64,000 nucleotides of DNA. Source: Bradysia coprophila (Eukaryota; Arthropoda; Insecta; Diptera; Sciaridae). The notes beneath the pieces are model-generated. The model searched no databases, was not told the DNA's origin, and was given only the letters and a program-made list of their open reading frames with translations. Positions 26,134 through 38,270 of the stretch are shown one piece after another. Where the stretch lies: contig NW_023503307.1 in NCBI RefSeq assembly GCF_014529535.1, positions 5,857,788 through 5,921,787 of the forward strand, written 5' to 3'. How positions within the stretch are numbered: position 1 is the stretch's first letter; every line of letters begins with the position of its first letter. The position numbers were made by a program, and so were the translations under genes.

Positions 26134-28861
26134 TTTATTTGTTGAGATATCTGTGTGGAAATCGGGGTCTCTTTTATAAAATTTCTATTTTTTAATGTGA
26201 TAATTTGATGAAGGGTCCTCCATTGGTTAGGATTTGCTTTCTTAAATTTTACACAATTTCTCTAAAACAAAATATTTGCAGAAAAAGCAGACGGCATGCG
26301 TCCACCACACCATTGTATTTGTCGAAGCTATGTAATCTTCAGCTCCACGATTTCTTTTGAGAGACACTTTTAAACAAAAACTGAAAGAAACTGCTGGACA
26401 AATTGATGTGTAGAATTCAAGAAGTTTTCATTTTTTGATTTAGTAGAGTGCCTATTAGGGACCGTTCATAAATACCGTCCTCTATTTTTGCTGATTTTTT
26501 TGACAAATCTGCTCCCTTAAAACCGACGTGCACTTTCGACAAAATTCTCAAACGTGAAATTCTTTACTTCACAGGAACTGATATTGACTAACGAAATCGC
26601 GTCGCTGGAAATTGTTCACTTAGAATTATTTGACCAGCTCAATGACTCAATTCACTCTTAAATTGTAAGAAAGGAACGAACCTACTATCACAAGTCATAG
26701 AGCCAAGTAGTTTTTTCGTTGTCAATATATTCGAGGTATTGACTGGACGTTATGTAATCCCACCTTCCTCTAGACTTGAATTTACTGAAGTTTACAGAGA
26801 ACGTTTTTCGGCAAGATTCAGGAAATTTTCGGCCATTAAAAAAATGCAATTCTCAATAACAGATCCTGACTGAACATCGTCCCTTAACCAAGTGTGTGGA
26901 ATATGTCGACAAGTTCAAGTTTGATTTAAGGACGAAATAATGTCATTTGCCACCGAGTTTACAACATTTTTCTCAAAAACCCCGCTTCACTTTTGGACAC
27001 CGAATAGAGAAATTGAAAACAAGTTGTTTCAAACAACTGATTTTGAATCAGTAAATCATTAACCGTGTTTCTAATTGCAGGGCCTACAATGTCATAAAAT
27101 TAGGACACATGTAATTGGATTAGGAATATAGAAAGAGAGCTCATCCTGCAGATGATACTTAAAATTGGCGACTTATGCCATTCGCATCAGACTTTAAATC
27201 AATTGTAAATGCATCTTTCATTCGACCTATTTAGAAATTAAATTGACTAAGACGGTGTGTTTGGAATTATTTTTTTTTTAAATGAGGTGAGAAACGAGGT
27301 GAGTTTGTGATAAAAATGTAAGCGATAAAAAACATCACCACCGAAATAAATCCGTCAATTGCGTGTATGATTAGTAAAAAACGCGCGTCCTAAATTTAGA
27401 TAAAAATTTACGTAACCGATTGAGTCTTCCGAAAGAAATTACATTTGTGATGAAAGTGATTTTCCTTAAAAAAATATTTTTTTAATCTTTAATTTAATTT
27501 CAATTAAAAATGAATTTGTTTCTTCAACACGTTTCATTGGTACTCCATGGTGTCTACTGGTATTATCGACGCTCACAACAAATAAATAGTTTACATTCTC
27601 TGGAACTTTCCTCTCACTTCATTTGATCATAACAAAATATAATGCATCGTTTTTAAGACTTGGATATTCGCCAAAATTCACTATGTACACAAACTGTTAC
27701 AATTACTTTCAGCAATTTAAAGTAGAAATATAAGAGGAAAACTGTATCCATCAAATTGCCGGTTCATGTAAAGAATTTTTTTTTGTCGGATAAATATTTT
27801 GATCTAAAATCGAATAAAACACTAAATTTCGGAACGTATGGTACCTCTTACACTGAACGGAGTCAAATCTGTGTATTAGTCTCTTCAATAGAAAATATTT
27901 TCGGAACCGAAAAGAAACAACAAATTATCCAACAATTCCAATCCAACCAACCGAAAATCTTTAATGTACTAAACGTTCAATGATGCCACACCATTCATTT
28001 ATACATCTCGATGTTTTTTCGTAACTGACCAAAAATAGCAACCATTTCTGATTCCATCAGTCCACATTCTCGAGAATTATTTAAGCAAAATATCATATCT
28101 CACTAAACTAATGTGCAAATTACTTCCATATTAAGGAACAACATCGAGTTATTTTCAATTTTGATTCACATTTTACAGAAGTTTTTTTTTATATTTTAGA
28201 TATAAACGTTAAACGAACATCAGATCATATCAACTGGATAGTTATGTTGTTTAAAATTCTCCCATAAAAATTTCATGTAACGTGTAATAATTACCTGTTT
28301 CCAAGTTATTTTAATCCTAAATTGGCAGCAAGTCTTGTCGTAGATTTTTTTTTGCTTTGCTTTGCTTTTAAAAAAAAATATTATAAATTAATTAATGATG
28401 ATGTGAGTTGTGCGCTCCAACAACTTCTGAACTGAATGAATTTTAAAAATTACACACAGAATTTTCGCCGTTTCGCGGTTTATATATCCAAAGTGGACAC
28501 AAACACAAATGAGTGGGAACATTTTTCTCGAAGCTACTACAATTTCGACGCTTCTTACGATTCGTTTATCTATTTATTTTTTCTGTTTTTAAGTAGAAAC
28601 GCTTTCTGTAGAAGTGTGGTTGAATAATGTTTGATGATTTTTAAATAAAAATTTGTTTTCTTTTGGGTATTTTTGAATGTTTCATTTGGGACAGTTTGTG
28701 GATTGTGATTGACAATTAAATTAAATAATTAGACTAATACCAAAGCCTTGTACTATGTTAGTCGGTAATTGAAGCACGAAATGTTTATGCATGGGAGGGG
28801 AGACGGGATCCCTGCTCAAATAACTATTTAAAATTTTCTGAATTTTTCTATGCTAACCTAA
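26134..28861. other. Gene-poor AT-rich intergenic DNA
   Basis: Contains the Hsp70 upstream region, with a partial heat-shock-element-like ATTCAAGAAG at about 26416. No gene or complete mobile element was recognised in the remainder. Confidence 0.4.
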
Positions 28862-29395
28862 AGGTGTCGGGGAATCTCGCGCCGTGCGAAATTACTACTC
28901 TAGAGTGGTAATTTCGCGCCCATACATTTTTTTGATCTGCAGTACTTTAGAAAATGAGTTATTGTAAGTCAGCGCGAACTATATAATTCGGGGCGAATTC
29001 CATTTATGATGGTTTTAGGCAAAATAAAAGTTGGAAATGGGTGCGAACTCGATTTAGAGCACTTTTGGAAAAACTGAAAGTTGGAAATGGGTGCGAACTC
29101 GATTTAGAGCACTTTTGGAAAAACTGAAAGTTGGAAATGGGTGCGAACTCGATCTAGAGCACTTTTGGAAAAACTGAAAGTTGGAACAGGGTGCGAACTC
29201 GATTTACAGCATTTTCAAAGGAACTGAAAGTTGGAAATGGGTGCGAACTCATAAATGGAATTCGCGCCGAATTTCATAGTTCGCGCTGACTTCCAACAAC
29301 ACATTTTCAAAAGTACTGCAGATCAAAAAATGTATGGGCGCAAAATTACCACTCTATAGTAGGAATGTCGCGCGGCGCGAGATTCCATTTTTCAC
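28862..29395. mobile_element. Foldback-like element with 50-bp tandem core
   Basis: About 150-bp arms are inverse copies with scattered mismatches (left GGAATCTCGCGCCGTGCG near 28870; right CGCGCGGCGCGAGATTCC near 29365). Between them a 50-bp unit (AAAGTTGGAAATGGGTGCGA...) repeats about 4.5 times at 29027-29250. Long inverted arms around tandem repeats is the foldback-element architecture. Non-coding. Confidence 0.7.
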
Positions 29396-31762
29396 TATAT
29401 ATTTCGCCATACGGCATGAGATTCCTAGCAACCGTTGTTGCTGCAAGTACGAGTTAATAAAAAGAAGAACATTTTTGGTAGATCATGTGGTAATCCGCCA
29501 AGTGGATGTGAGTGCAAAACATGAAATGGAAACGAACGTTTATTTTTTTTCCTTCTATTTATTTTTATTTCATGTCCAAAATTACAATTTCTTAAACAAA
29601 AAGGACAAGTTAAAACGATTTTTTCTTAAAGATTTTGTAGAGATTTTTTTAGAAAAATAAATTTTCCCTGTAATCATCTACAACAGTAAACTATTTAAAA
29701 GAATAAAACAAATTTGGAATCAAGCTGTCTCACTACACAAGCGGTATCGATTCAAATTACAGCAATCTCAACCCATACAGTGGTATCGGTATGTACTGTG
29801 CCATGCCATGTTCATTTTAAAAATTATAATGGTAAATTTAGTATTTCTTAAAAAAACTCAATTAATGGTGTCAAGGACGTGAAACAGTATTCTCAGGTCG
29901 ATTTTAAAGAAATCAACAACAAGAACTAATTCGCTAATTAATGTCGAAAAGAAAGATTGTTCGTTTTAAGTTTCACTCGCGAAGTCCTGTATGCTGCAAA
30001 ATAAAAATATACAACAAGTTGCGAAAAGTAGTTGTTTTTCTCACTAGATGTAATGTTATCAAATAGTTTGATAACTACATCGTGTGACAAAAACAACCAC
30101 TTTCGCACGTATTCCATACATAGTAGAGGTCCATAGCCACTATTTTTAGTTCATAGTAGAATTGTGAAATTTGGACTAGTGATACAGCTTGCCACTCTGA
30201 TTCGAAAGCGATTAACAGACAACAGACCTTGAAAAAGCCCCAACCACCACCACCTTTTTGGGTGGAATTGGTTTTAGAGACAGATTATTAATGACTTTCT
30301 TATGCCGCAATTCGCCTTAATTTGTGTGAAATGAATAAAAATGAAAATGGGCATGGTAGGACTGGCTCCACTTGAGCTATGGCGTCATAAGTGTTTGTGG
30401 GTTTTCTAAATACTCAAATAAGAAGCTTACAACTGCGTGTGGCACGTCAAATGAAAGATATTGACATTGCCGATCAGCGAAAAAAGTCTGTTAAATTCAG
30501 GTGAGTGGTTCGTAAGATAGATCCCTAAGAGTGAGGTGGACACTAGGCCCTAGTAGTTTTTAGCGTGTAGGTCGAGAAAATTATAGCAATTTTTCACAGT
30601 TTCTGTCCTAGGTATGAAAAGTGGTTTTTAAACGATGATGTCAAACAATCAATTTTCGCAGGGTGTACCGTTTTTTAAGCGAATCAGTTCAGTTTTGTAT
30701 TGTTCACTGATCACTTAAATTTTTGCAAATGAATTAATTGCTCTTTTATTTTACTCTTATCGATTCAAGCTGATGTTCAATGAATTTTATTATAACATAT
30801 ACCACAATCGTTTAACTATTAATTGTTATCTTTTGTACTTGAGACGTCGCAAAACCTTCTTGCGCGATCTATTTTCCCTTTATCTCGATTTACTTTTTGT
30901 TTGTTTTTTTAATACTTGATTAAAGTAGCTCTTTTGAATTGTTACAAAACATACTAGAGTTACGTTGATGATGTAAACCAAATTTTTGTTATAATTTGAA
31001 ATAAATAAATGAAATGAAATGAAATCGTTTTCCATCGTGATGATGTTGTTTGGTCGGGGCAAGTTAAAAATAGCTGGTCTGAATTATATTATTATTATTA
31101 CTTGCTACTTGCTACTTGCTATTGACTTTCCTTGATTTCCTTGTTCCCGCTCGTATGAGTTGTCTATTATTCTGTTTCATAGTCTTATTGTTACCGCTAA
31201 TCAGAAGTAAATGATGCGAATGTAGAACGACTAGAGGTCTCTTTCACTTTGGTACCAAAGAATCCAACGATCAGGCTTAAACAATATTTTTTGTCCATTG
31301 GGTCGACCCACTTTTCTTTAAACACTTTTTTTTGTTGAAAATTTTGAAAAATACACATTTCTTAGATTTTCGAGCAAAATTGTTCATTTTTAACGATTTT
31401 TACCTCATTTTCGATCGATTTTTTCGACCATTCCTTCAATTCCTACAAAATTTTCGTCCAAAGAGCTCAGATGCAGAATTTAATATCCTATAATTCTCCT
31501 AAAGACCGTTTTAGTCTAAAATTTGATCTTCATGGGTCGATACAGCAAAGACGGAAAAACGTCCGAATTTGGGCCAAAAACTGACTGATATCTCGAGAAT
31601 GACCAGGAACTCAGCCTGGCACCCGAACTTTTCGTAATCAGTGCACCGAAAACGACCAACAGATACTCCTCCCCTTTCATGGTCACAGGATGTTCTGTGG
31701 CCCCTGGACTATTAGACGTTTCCTGAGTATAACAATAAAACGCCAAGAAGTTTCGCTGTTAA
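29396..31762. other. Gene-poor intergenic DNA with one hairpin
   Basis: An 86-bp near-palindrome at 30021-30106 (GCGAAAAGTAGTTGTTTTTC with its inverse, centre ATCAAATAGTTTGAT) is a MITE-like hairpin. No protein-coding gene was recognised in the rest. Confidence 0.45.
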
Positions 31763-32084
31763 TCAACTTTTAATTTTGGAACTAGATTCACTGTAAAAAA
31801 ATAGGTTTTTATGTCATACAGTTTCGTAAGCGAAGCGTTGCAACTGCCTCATCAAATACATTCATGATACTTTATTCTTTGGTGTTGCTGATGCATCGAA
31901 CAGAGACGACAAATGTACAGCTCATCATACTACTGTTCCCATAGACTTTGTTCTGTTACTTCGAATTTCCAGTTTTGAATAAAATATTTCGATGCTCAAA
32001 AACCACCGTCGCCCTTTTATGATGCAAAAAATAAACGGTTCAAATAGGGCAAATCGGATTTTAAATGGGAAATGGTGCCAGTCA

Positions 32085-32225
32085 TTACCTGTTGATATAC
32101 AGCACATCCATGAACACATCTGCGTATGCCACAATTGACCAAACTGTGATGACATCATATATGAAGTAAGTGGCACAAAAATAATATTTAAATTTCCTGA
32201 TTTCCTCTCTATATGCTTCCACTAA
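32085..32225 (-). pseudogene. Possible exon of a membrane protein, interrupted by a MITE
   Basis: On the minus strand a frame reading EAYREEIRKFKYYFCATYF, then an aromatic/hydrophobic stretch and VLYINR, ends at a good GTAATG donor at 32084. Upstream it is cut by the PIF-like MITE at 32226-32739. Across that element the frame continues as FILVLV in 32740-32752, preceded by a TTTCCAG acceptor. A possible next exon with stop is at 31793-31763. I do not recognise the family; a transmembrane receptor fragment is possible. Junction phases with other candidate exons do not agree, so a decayed gene is likely. Confidence 0.25.
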
Positions 32226-32739
32226 GGGGCTGTTCACATATGACGTCACGCTTTTTTCATCTTTTTTGACACCCCCCCTCCCCCTTGTCACGTTGCATCA
32301 CGTTCAACCTACCTCCCTTAAATACTACGTCACATTTTAGATACCCCCCCCTCCTCCACAGGAAGAAATAGTGAAACAAGAATAATATTTACAAACAAAA
32401 GTTTTTTATTAGAATCCCTAACATTTTCCCATGTTCCGCGCATATAATCTTAATTTGGTTTAAAGTATTCTTTAGACACTTGACATTAGTTACATGTCAT
32501 TTTTACATCGATCATTATTTATCGATGTCAATGATGCCAATCAAGTCAATCAAAATATCCGAGTCGTTGGTACGAGCGTATTTTTTTTTGAATTTTTCGT
32601 AACTTTTATATGTCTAACTTGGCACACGACGTGACGTCACACTCGCTCTTGACACCCCCCCTCTCCCCCGTCTTTCACCATCATATTTTTAGAAACCCCC
32701 CTCCCCCCTGGACGCGTGACGTCATATGTGAACAGCCCC
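32226..32739. mobile_element. PIF/Harbinger-like MITE
   Basis: Terminal inverted repeats of ~24 bp (GGGGCTGTTCACATATGACG and its inverse CGTCATATGTGAACAGCCCC) are flanked by TAA on both sides (32223-32225 and 32740-32742). A 3-bp TWA duplication with G-rich TIRs is the PIF/Harbinger pattern. The subterminal regions are C-rich (runs of C and CTCCCCC). There is no transposase in the 514 bp. Confidence 0.75.
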
Positions 32740-32990
32740 TAACACCAGAATAAAGACTGGAAACGAAATCAAATGATTATTAGATAAAGGATCCGTGTTG
32801 GTGAAAATTTTCGAGTTTACGGACCAACACATATTTTCTACTAAAACGTGAAATTGTCAATGATGAATTTTTTAAAATCTTTCAAATCGATTTATTGACA
32901 TCTAGGGATATTAAAAAAAATTTACTCTTACCCAGTTCTGATTTTTAACACTCATTTTATATTGTATGTAAATATTGTTTGAATAAAAAA

Positions 32991-35560
32991 ACGAGCCATC
33001 AGAACAGTCGGAGCGTTTGCTGCGACTGAGCCCCGTACAAAACCGTATATCTATTGCGTACGTGACCTTAGTGCGTCTGTCACCCTACTTTGACCGTAAG
33101 CCTATGCGCCGGTTAAAGTAGGTAAAGTAAAATTATTATGTAATGTGTACATCTTAGAAATTGCGCATAGCGCAATTACGAAGCCCCGTACGACGTTCCT
33201 TTCAAATAAAACAAAAATTTCAAATAGCCCTAAAATTTTAACTTATTGAGTATAAATACACATTAGGGTGGAGCGGGAAAAAAATTTCGATTTTTTATCC
33301 AATTTCGACATCGTGATCCAGAATCAGTAACTCCCACTGATCATTTTTCCGAAAAAAGATTTTTTTAATTTTATGATTTAGGGGTGCCGCCGATGGTATT
33401 TTTGAGTAGAGTGTAAGGGATTTTTCAAACATTTATAGCGTAGAAACCTTTTCCGATGGGTTCAATGATCTTGGTCATAAAATGTCTAGAAAAGTCCAAA
33501 ATTTATTTAAGTATAACATTAAATTTGAAAACAATCAATTTTGTGGACTTACGGCACTTCAAAGTTAAAGCTCTGTTCCCAACGAAAAATTCATCAACTT
33601 TGAAGTGAAATCTCGGTATGAAGTTGCATTATGACATAAATCAAATTAAGCGTTATTTAACTTGTAATTTAATGAGGAATTCAAAACAAAAGAAATATTT
33701 GAAAAAAATTGCAAAATGTAGATGTTCTTGAACGTTTTGCATGAACGTCACCCTTTGTCAATAACATCTACAATTTGTAATTTTTTTCAAATATTTCTTT
33801 TGTTTTGAATTCCTCATTAAATTACAAGTTAAATAACGCTTAATTTGATTTATGTCATAATGCAACTTCATACCGAGATTTCACTTCAAAGTTGATGAAT
33901 TTTTCGTTGGGAACAGAGCTTTAACTTTGAAGTGCCGTAAGTCCACAAAATTGATTGTTTTCAAATTTAATGTTATACTTAAATAAATTTTGGACTTTTC
34001 TAGACATTTTATGACCAAGATCATTGAACCCATCGGAAAAGGTTTCTACGCTATAAATGTTTGAAAAATCCCTTACACTCTACTCAAAAATACCATCGGC
34101 GGCACCCCTAAATCATAAAATTAAAAAAATCTTTTTTCGGAAAAATGATCAGTGGGAGTTACTGATTCTGGATCACGATGTCGAAATTGGATAAAAAATC
34201 GAAATTTTTTTCCCGCTCCACCCTAATACACATAGGGCCTAGTATCGGCCTCAGTCCGAGGATCCAATTTTTTTTTTCAACTATATTCTATTCGGCCTTC
34301 CAAATGAAACAAAAAATACGAAAAACGGATGAAATTTGCTCGAGTTATATGTAAAATACACATAGGGCCCTAGTAGCGGCCTTAGTCCGAGGACCCAAAT
34401 TTAATTTTTTTTCAACAACATTCTATTTGGCCTTTGATTACCTTCCAAATGAAACAAAAATTACGAAAAACGGATGAAATTTGCTCGAGTTATATGTAAA
34501 ATACACATAGGGCCCTAGTAGCGGCCTTAGTCCAAGGACCCAAATTTAATTTTTTTTTCAACAACATTTTATTCGGTGTTCGATTATCTTTCAAATGAAA
34601 CAAAAATTACGAAAAACGGATGAAATTTCCTCGAGTTGTATGTAAAATACGCATAGGGCCCTAGTAGCGGCCTTAGTCCGAGGACCCAAATTTAATTTTT
34701 TTTCAACAACATTCTATTCGGCCTTTGATTACCTTCCAAATGACACAAAAATTACGAAAAACGAATGAAATTTACTCGAGTTCAATGTAAAATACACATA
34801 GGGCCCTAGTAGTGGCCTTAGTCCAAGGACCCAAATTTAATTTTTTTTCAACAACTTTCTATTCGGCGTTCGATTACCTTCCAAATGAAACAAAAATTAC
34901 GAAAAACGGATGAAATTTGCTCGAGTTATATGTAAAATACACTTAGGGCCCTAGTAGCGGCCTTAGTCCAAGGACCCAAATTTAATTTTTTTTCAACAAC
35001 ATTCTATTCGGCTTTTGATTACCTTCCAAATGACACAAAAATTACGAAAAACGAATGAAATTTACTTGAGTTCTATGTAAAATACACACAGGGCCCTAGT
35101 AGCTTTTCACTTCTAAGGCCCTAACTCACGGTCCACTCACCCGATTTTAAAAAACTTTTTTTTCCTGGATTGGTATTGACAATACCTATCATTTGCCGTG
35201 TCATTTACATTTCCATCGTTTATTTTGCCATAAATATCACCAAAAGACCTTAAATCACTTAGGTGGCCCTAACTCACGAAGGGCCGACCGAATATGCCCA
35301 TCTTCGAACTTAGCCTCACTATTTTGACTATCTTTCAGGGAAATTTTTTTTTTTTGAAATCGGATTTGATTTACTCAAGATATCGACGTGACAGACAGAC
35401 GGACAGACGGACAGACGGACAGACGGCCCAAATTTTTATTGCGGATTCGTCATCTATGAACATAGGCAAACACTTTGCCCTTACCGTCTGCTTCGAATTC
35501 CATCAATTACACACGGCATCGTAATCCTATAAGCCCCTTCGTACTTCGTACGGGGCTAAA
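32991..35560 (+). mobile_element. HINE/Helentron-like composite element, copy A
   Basis: Begins ACGAGCCATCAGAACAGTCG and ends GTACTTCGTACGGGGCTAAA. AGCCCCGTAC near the 5' end is exactly inverted as GTACGGGGCT at the 3' end, which also forms a stem-loop. Internally there are about six tandem ~146-bp units (from 34234 to about 35095; each has GGGCCCTAGTAGCGGCCTTA) and a (GACAGACG)n microsatellite near 35390-35425. No target duplication is seen. It is interrupted by a palindromic hAT-like element at 33264-34225. Assignment to non-autonomous Helentrons is inferred from architecture only. Confidence 0.6.
33264..34225. mobile_element. 962-bp palindromic hAT-like element inside copy A
   Basis: Two ~460-bp arms are inverse copies that look essentially identical, around a ~35-bp centre near 33725-33765. 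The ends are TAGGGTGGAGCGGG and its inverse. ATACACAT flanks both sides (33256-33263 and 34226-34233), an 8-bp duplication of hAT type. Copies B and C carry the uninterrupted ATACACAT site. No transposase. Confidence 0.85.
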
Positions 35561-35805
35561 AACTTAGAGAATGATCGACATTATGAATATTGCTGTTTTC
35601 GAACCTATTGCAATATGCATTGAGTCAGTATATTTAACTAAGTGAATGCACATTAATCAAAATTTAATTCACTGTGTGTGTATGCATCTCTTACCTATGA
35701 TCGCGGTGAAAAATAAGTAATACATTTGAAATGGATTCGAAGCGATGTACTTCAATTGTGATGGCTAAATAATTATAAAATGGTTATCAGGTAACTAAGT
35801 TAGAA

Positions 35806-36000
35806 AATGGCCAGAGAATATTACCGAAAAAAAGTTGAAGGACGCAATTATTAGGGGAACATAAATTGTCACGATAACTGCCCAGTGGTTCGCCCATTTC
35901 ATATTCTTTGCCCAATACAATTCATATTTTAAATCCTGATTTGCACAAATTAATTCCTTCTCCATTTTAATATCTCTCTGTGTTTTCAAATCGAACAAAA
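35806..36000 (-). other. Weak candidate exon with a membrane-like segment
   Basis: A minus-strand frame with a charged stretch (MEKELICANQDLKYELYWAK) followed by a hydrophobic run ending LIIASFNFFS at a GTAATA donor. Not recognised. It lies on the same strand as the 32085-32225 candidate and on the other side of copy A, but the splice phases do not fit each other. Confidence 0.15.
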
Positions 36001-36129
36001 AGTTCTAATGCAATGACTAGATTCACTAGAGTTTCATTCATTCAAGAGGTAGGCAAGATTTAATTCCACCTCCACCTTTTAAGCGCTGTAAAAACGAAAA
36101 CTGTGGGCCAAGAAAATAATCGGCACGAG

Positions 36130-36306
36130 TAATGCTGAAAACAAACGAGACATTGAAAACGTGTTTTGGTCCTAGTTTTCATTGACAAATGCAGCAATCG
36201 TAATTTTCGATAGAGAAATTTCTAACTTTATTTGACAGTTGCGACAATTTCGTCATGAAAACAAGAACCAAAACATGTTTTGAATGCCTCGTTTGTTTTC
36301 AGCATA
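36130..36306. repeat. Inverted repeat next to copy B
   Basis: ATGCTGAAAACAAACGAGAC at about 36131 pairs with the complement of the segment ending TTTGTTTTCAGCAT at 36306; arms of ~55 bp with a few mismatches. Probably a MITE. Confidence 0.6.
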
Positions 36307-36333
36307 AAGAAACTCCATGCAAGTGGAAATTAA

Positions 36334-37643
36334 ACGAGCCATCAGAACAGTCGGAGCGTTTGCTGCGACTGAGCCCCGTACAAACCCGTATATCTATTGC
36401 GTACGTGACCCTAGTGCGTCTGTCACCCTACTTTGACCGTAAGCCTATGCGCCGGTTAAAGTAGTTAAAGTAAAATTATTATGTAATGTGTATATCTTAG
36501 AAATTGCGCATAGCGCAATTACGAAGCCCCGTACGACGTTCCTCTCAAATAAAACAAAAATTTCAAATAGCCCTAAAATTTTAATTTATTGAGTATAAAT
36601 ACACATAGGGCCTAGTATCGGCCTCAGTCCGAGGATCCAAATTTTTTTTTTTTTCAACAACATTCTATTCGGTGTTCGATTATCTTTCAAATGAAACAAA
36701 AATTACGAAAAACGGATGAAATTTACTCGAGTTATATGTAAAATACACATAGGGACCTAGTAGCGGCCTTAGTCCAAGGACCCAAATTTTTTTTTTTTTT
36801 CAACAACATTCTATTCGGTGTTCGATTATCTTTCAAATGAAGCAAAAATTACGAAAAACGGATGAAATTTACTTGAGTTGTATATAAAATACGCATAGGG
36901 CCCTAGTAGCGGCCTTAGTCCGAGGACCCAATTTTTTTTTTTTTCAACAACATTCTATTCGGTGTTCGATTATCTTTCAAATGAAGCAAAAATTACGAAA
37001 AACGGATGAAATTTACTCGAGTTGTATGTAAAATACGCATAGGGCCCTAGTAGCGGCCTTAGTCCGAGGACCCAAATTTAATTTTTTTTTCAACAACATT
37101 CTATTCGGCTTTCGATTACCTTCCAAATGACACAAAAATTACGAAAAACGAATGAAATTTACTCGAGTTCTATGTAAAATACACATAGGGCCCTAGTAGC
37201 TTTTCACTTCTAAGGCCCTAACTCACGGTCCACTCACCCAATTTTTAAAAACTTTTTTTTCCTGGATTGGTATTGACAATACCTATCATTTGCCGTGTCA
37301 TTTACATTTCCATCATTTATTTTGCCATAAATATCACCAAAAGACCTTAAATCACTTAGGTGGCCCTAACTCACGAAGGGCCGACCCGAATATGCCCATC
37401 TTCGAACTTAGCCTCACTATTTTGACTATCTTTCAAGGAATTTTTTTTTTTTTTAAATCGGATTTGATTTACTCAAGATATCGACGTGACGGACAGACGG
37501 ACAGACGGCCCAAATTTTTATTGCGGATTCGTCATCTATGAACATAGGCAAACACTTTGCCCTCACCGTCTGCTTCGAATTCCATCAATTACACACGGCA
37601 TCGTAATCCTATAAGCCCCTTCGTACTTCGTACGGGGCTAAAA
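36334..37643 (+). mobile_element. HINE/Helentron-like composite element, copy B
   Basis: Same ends as copy A, with about four 146-bp tandem units (36600-37190), the same 3' module and a shorter (GACAGACG)n run. It has the intact ATACACAT site (36600) that is occupied by the palindromic element in copy A. Confidence 0.65.
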
Positions 37644-38270
37644 ATTTTCGCCTTCGACGAAGTTACGCTATTATTAAAAATTCATTCACTTTTTATAATA
37701 TTGTGTTGGGGCATTGCCCGAAACAAAGAAGAAGAAAACCGCCAAAAAGTTAATTTAAATGCGATTGTTTATCGTTTGTCTGTAGTCTTATGAGAGTCAC
37801 AAACAAAATCTGTTAATCCAAACTTGACGGAATCTGTTGAGTAACCTAAGGCGGAACCGTCAGCCAGAGTTCGAATAATAATGAAAAGTACAAAACATAA
37901 ACAGAATCAATTCGGTTGAAGTCTGTTGAAAATGTTCTCTTTCTTAGTGTACCGCTGATCAAACTCGAAACCCTTCATCTTGTGTCAAAAGCCACGGTAA
38001 GTGGAATTCTACAGTGGAATTCAGCAGGCACTAAGTCTTAAACAAGTATGTAGTGGTTCCTTAAATTCAAAACAAGTTAGTCCGGTCAAAAAATGTTTTT
38101 AGTACTACGAAAGTAAGGCCTACATTTTTCAAAACTGATTGTGCTGTACAAGGAGAATAACAAAACTTTCTTAATTCTTCATTACCAGTCTTTCCTGTTT
38201 TAAATTTGATCTCCTTGAAGCCACAACACTTAACAAAGTTTGTCACTACCGCTGCCGTTTTAGGAAATGC

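Noticed and set aside
31516..31746. 76-codon minus-strand open frame
   Set aside because: No recognisable motif, no splice context supporting it, and ordinary length for chance in this composition.
35294..35524. Open frame with a DRQTDRRTDGQT-type repeat, also in copy B
   Set aside because: It is the translation of the (GACAGACG)n microsatellite and 3' module of the composite element.
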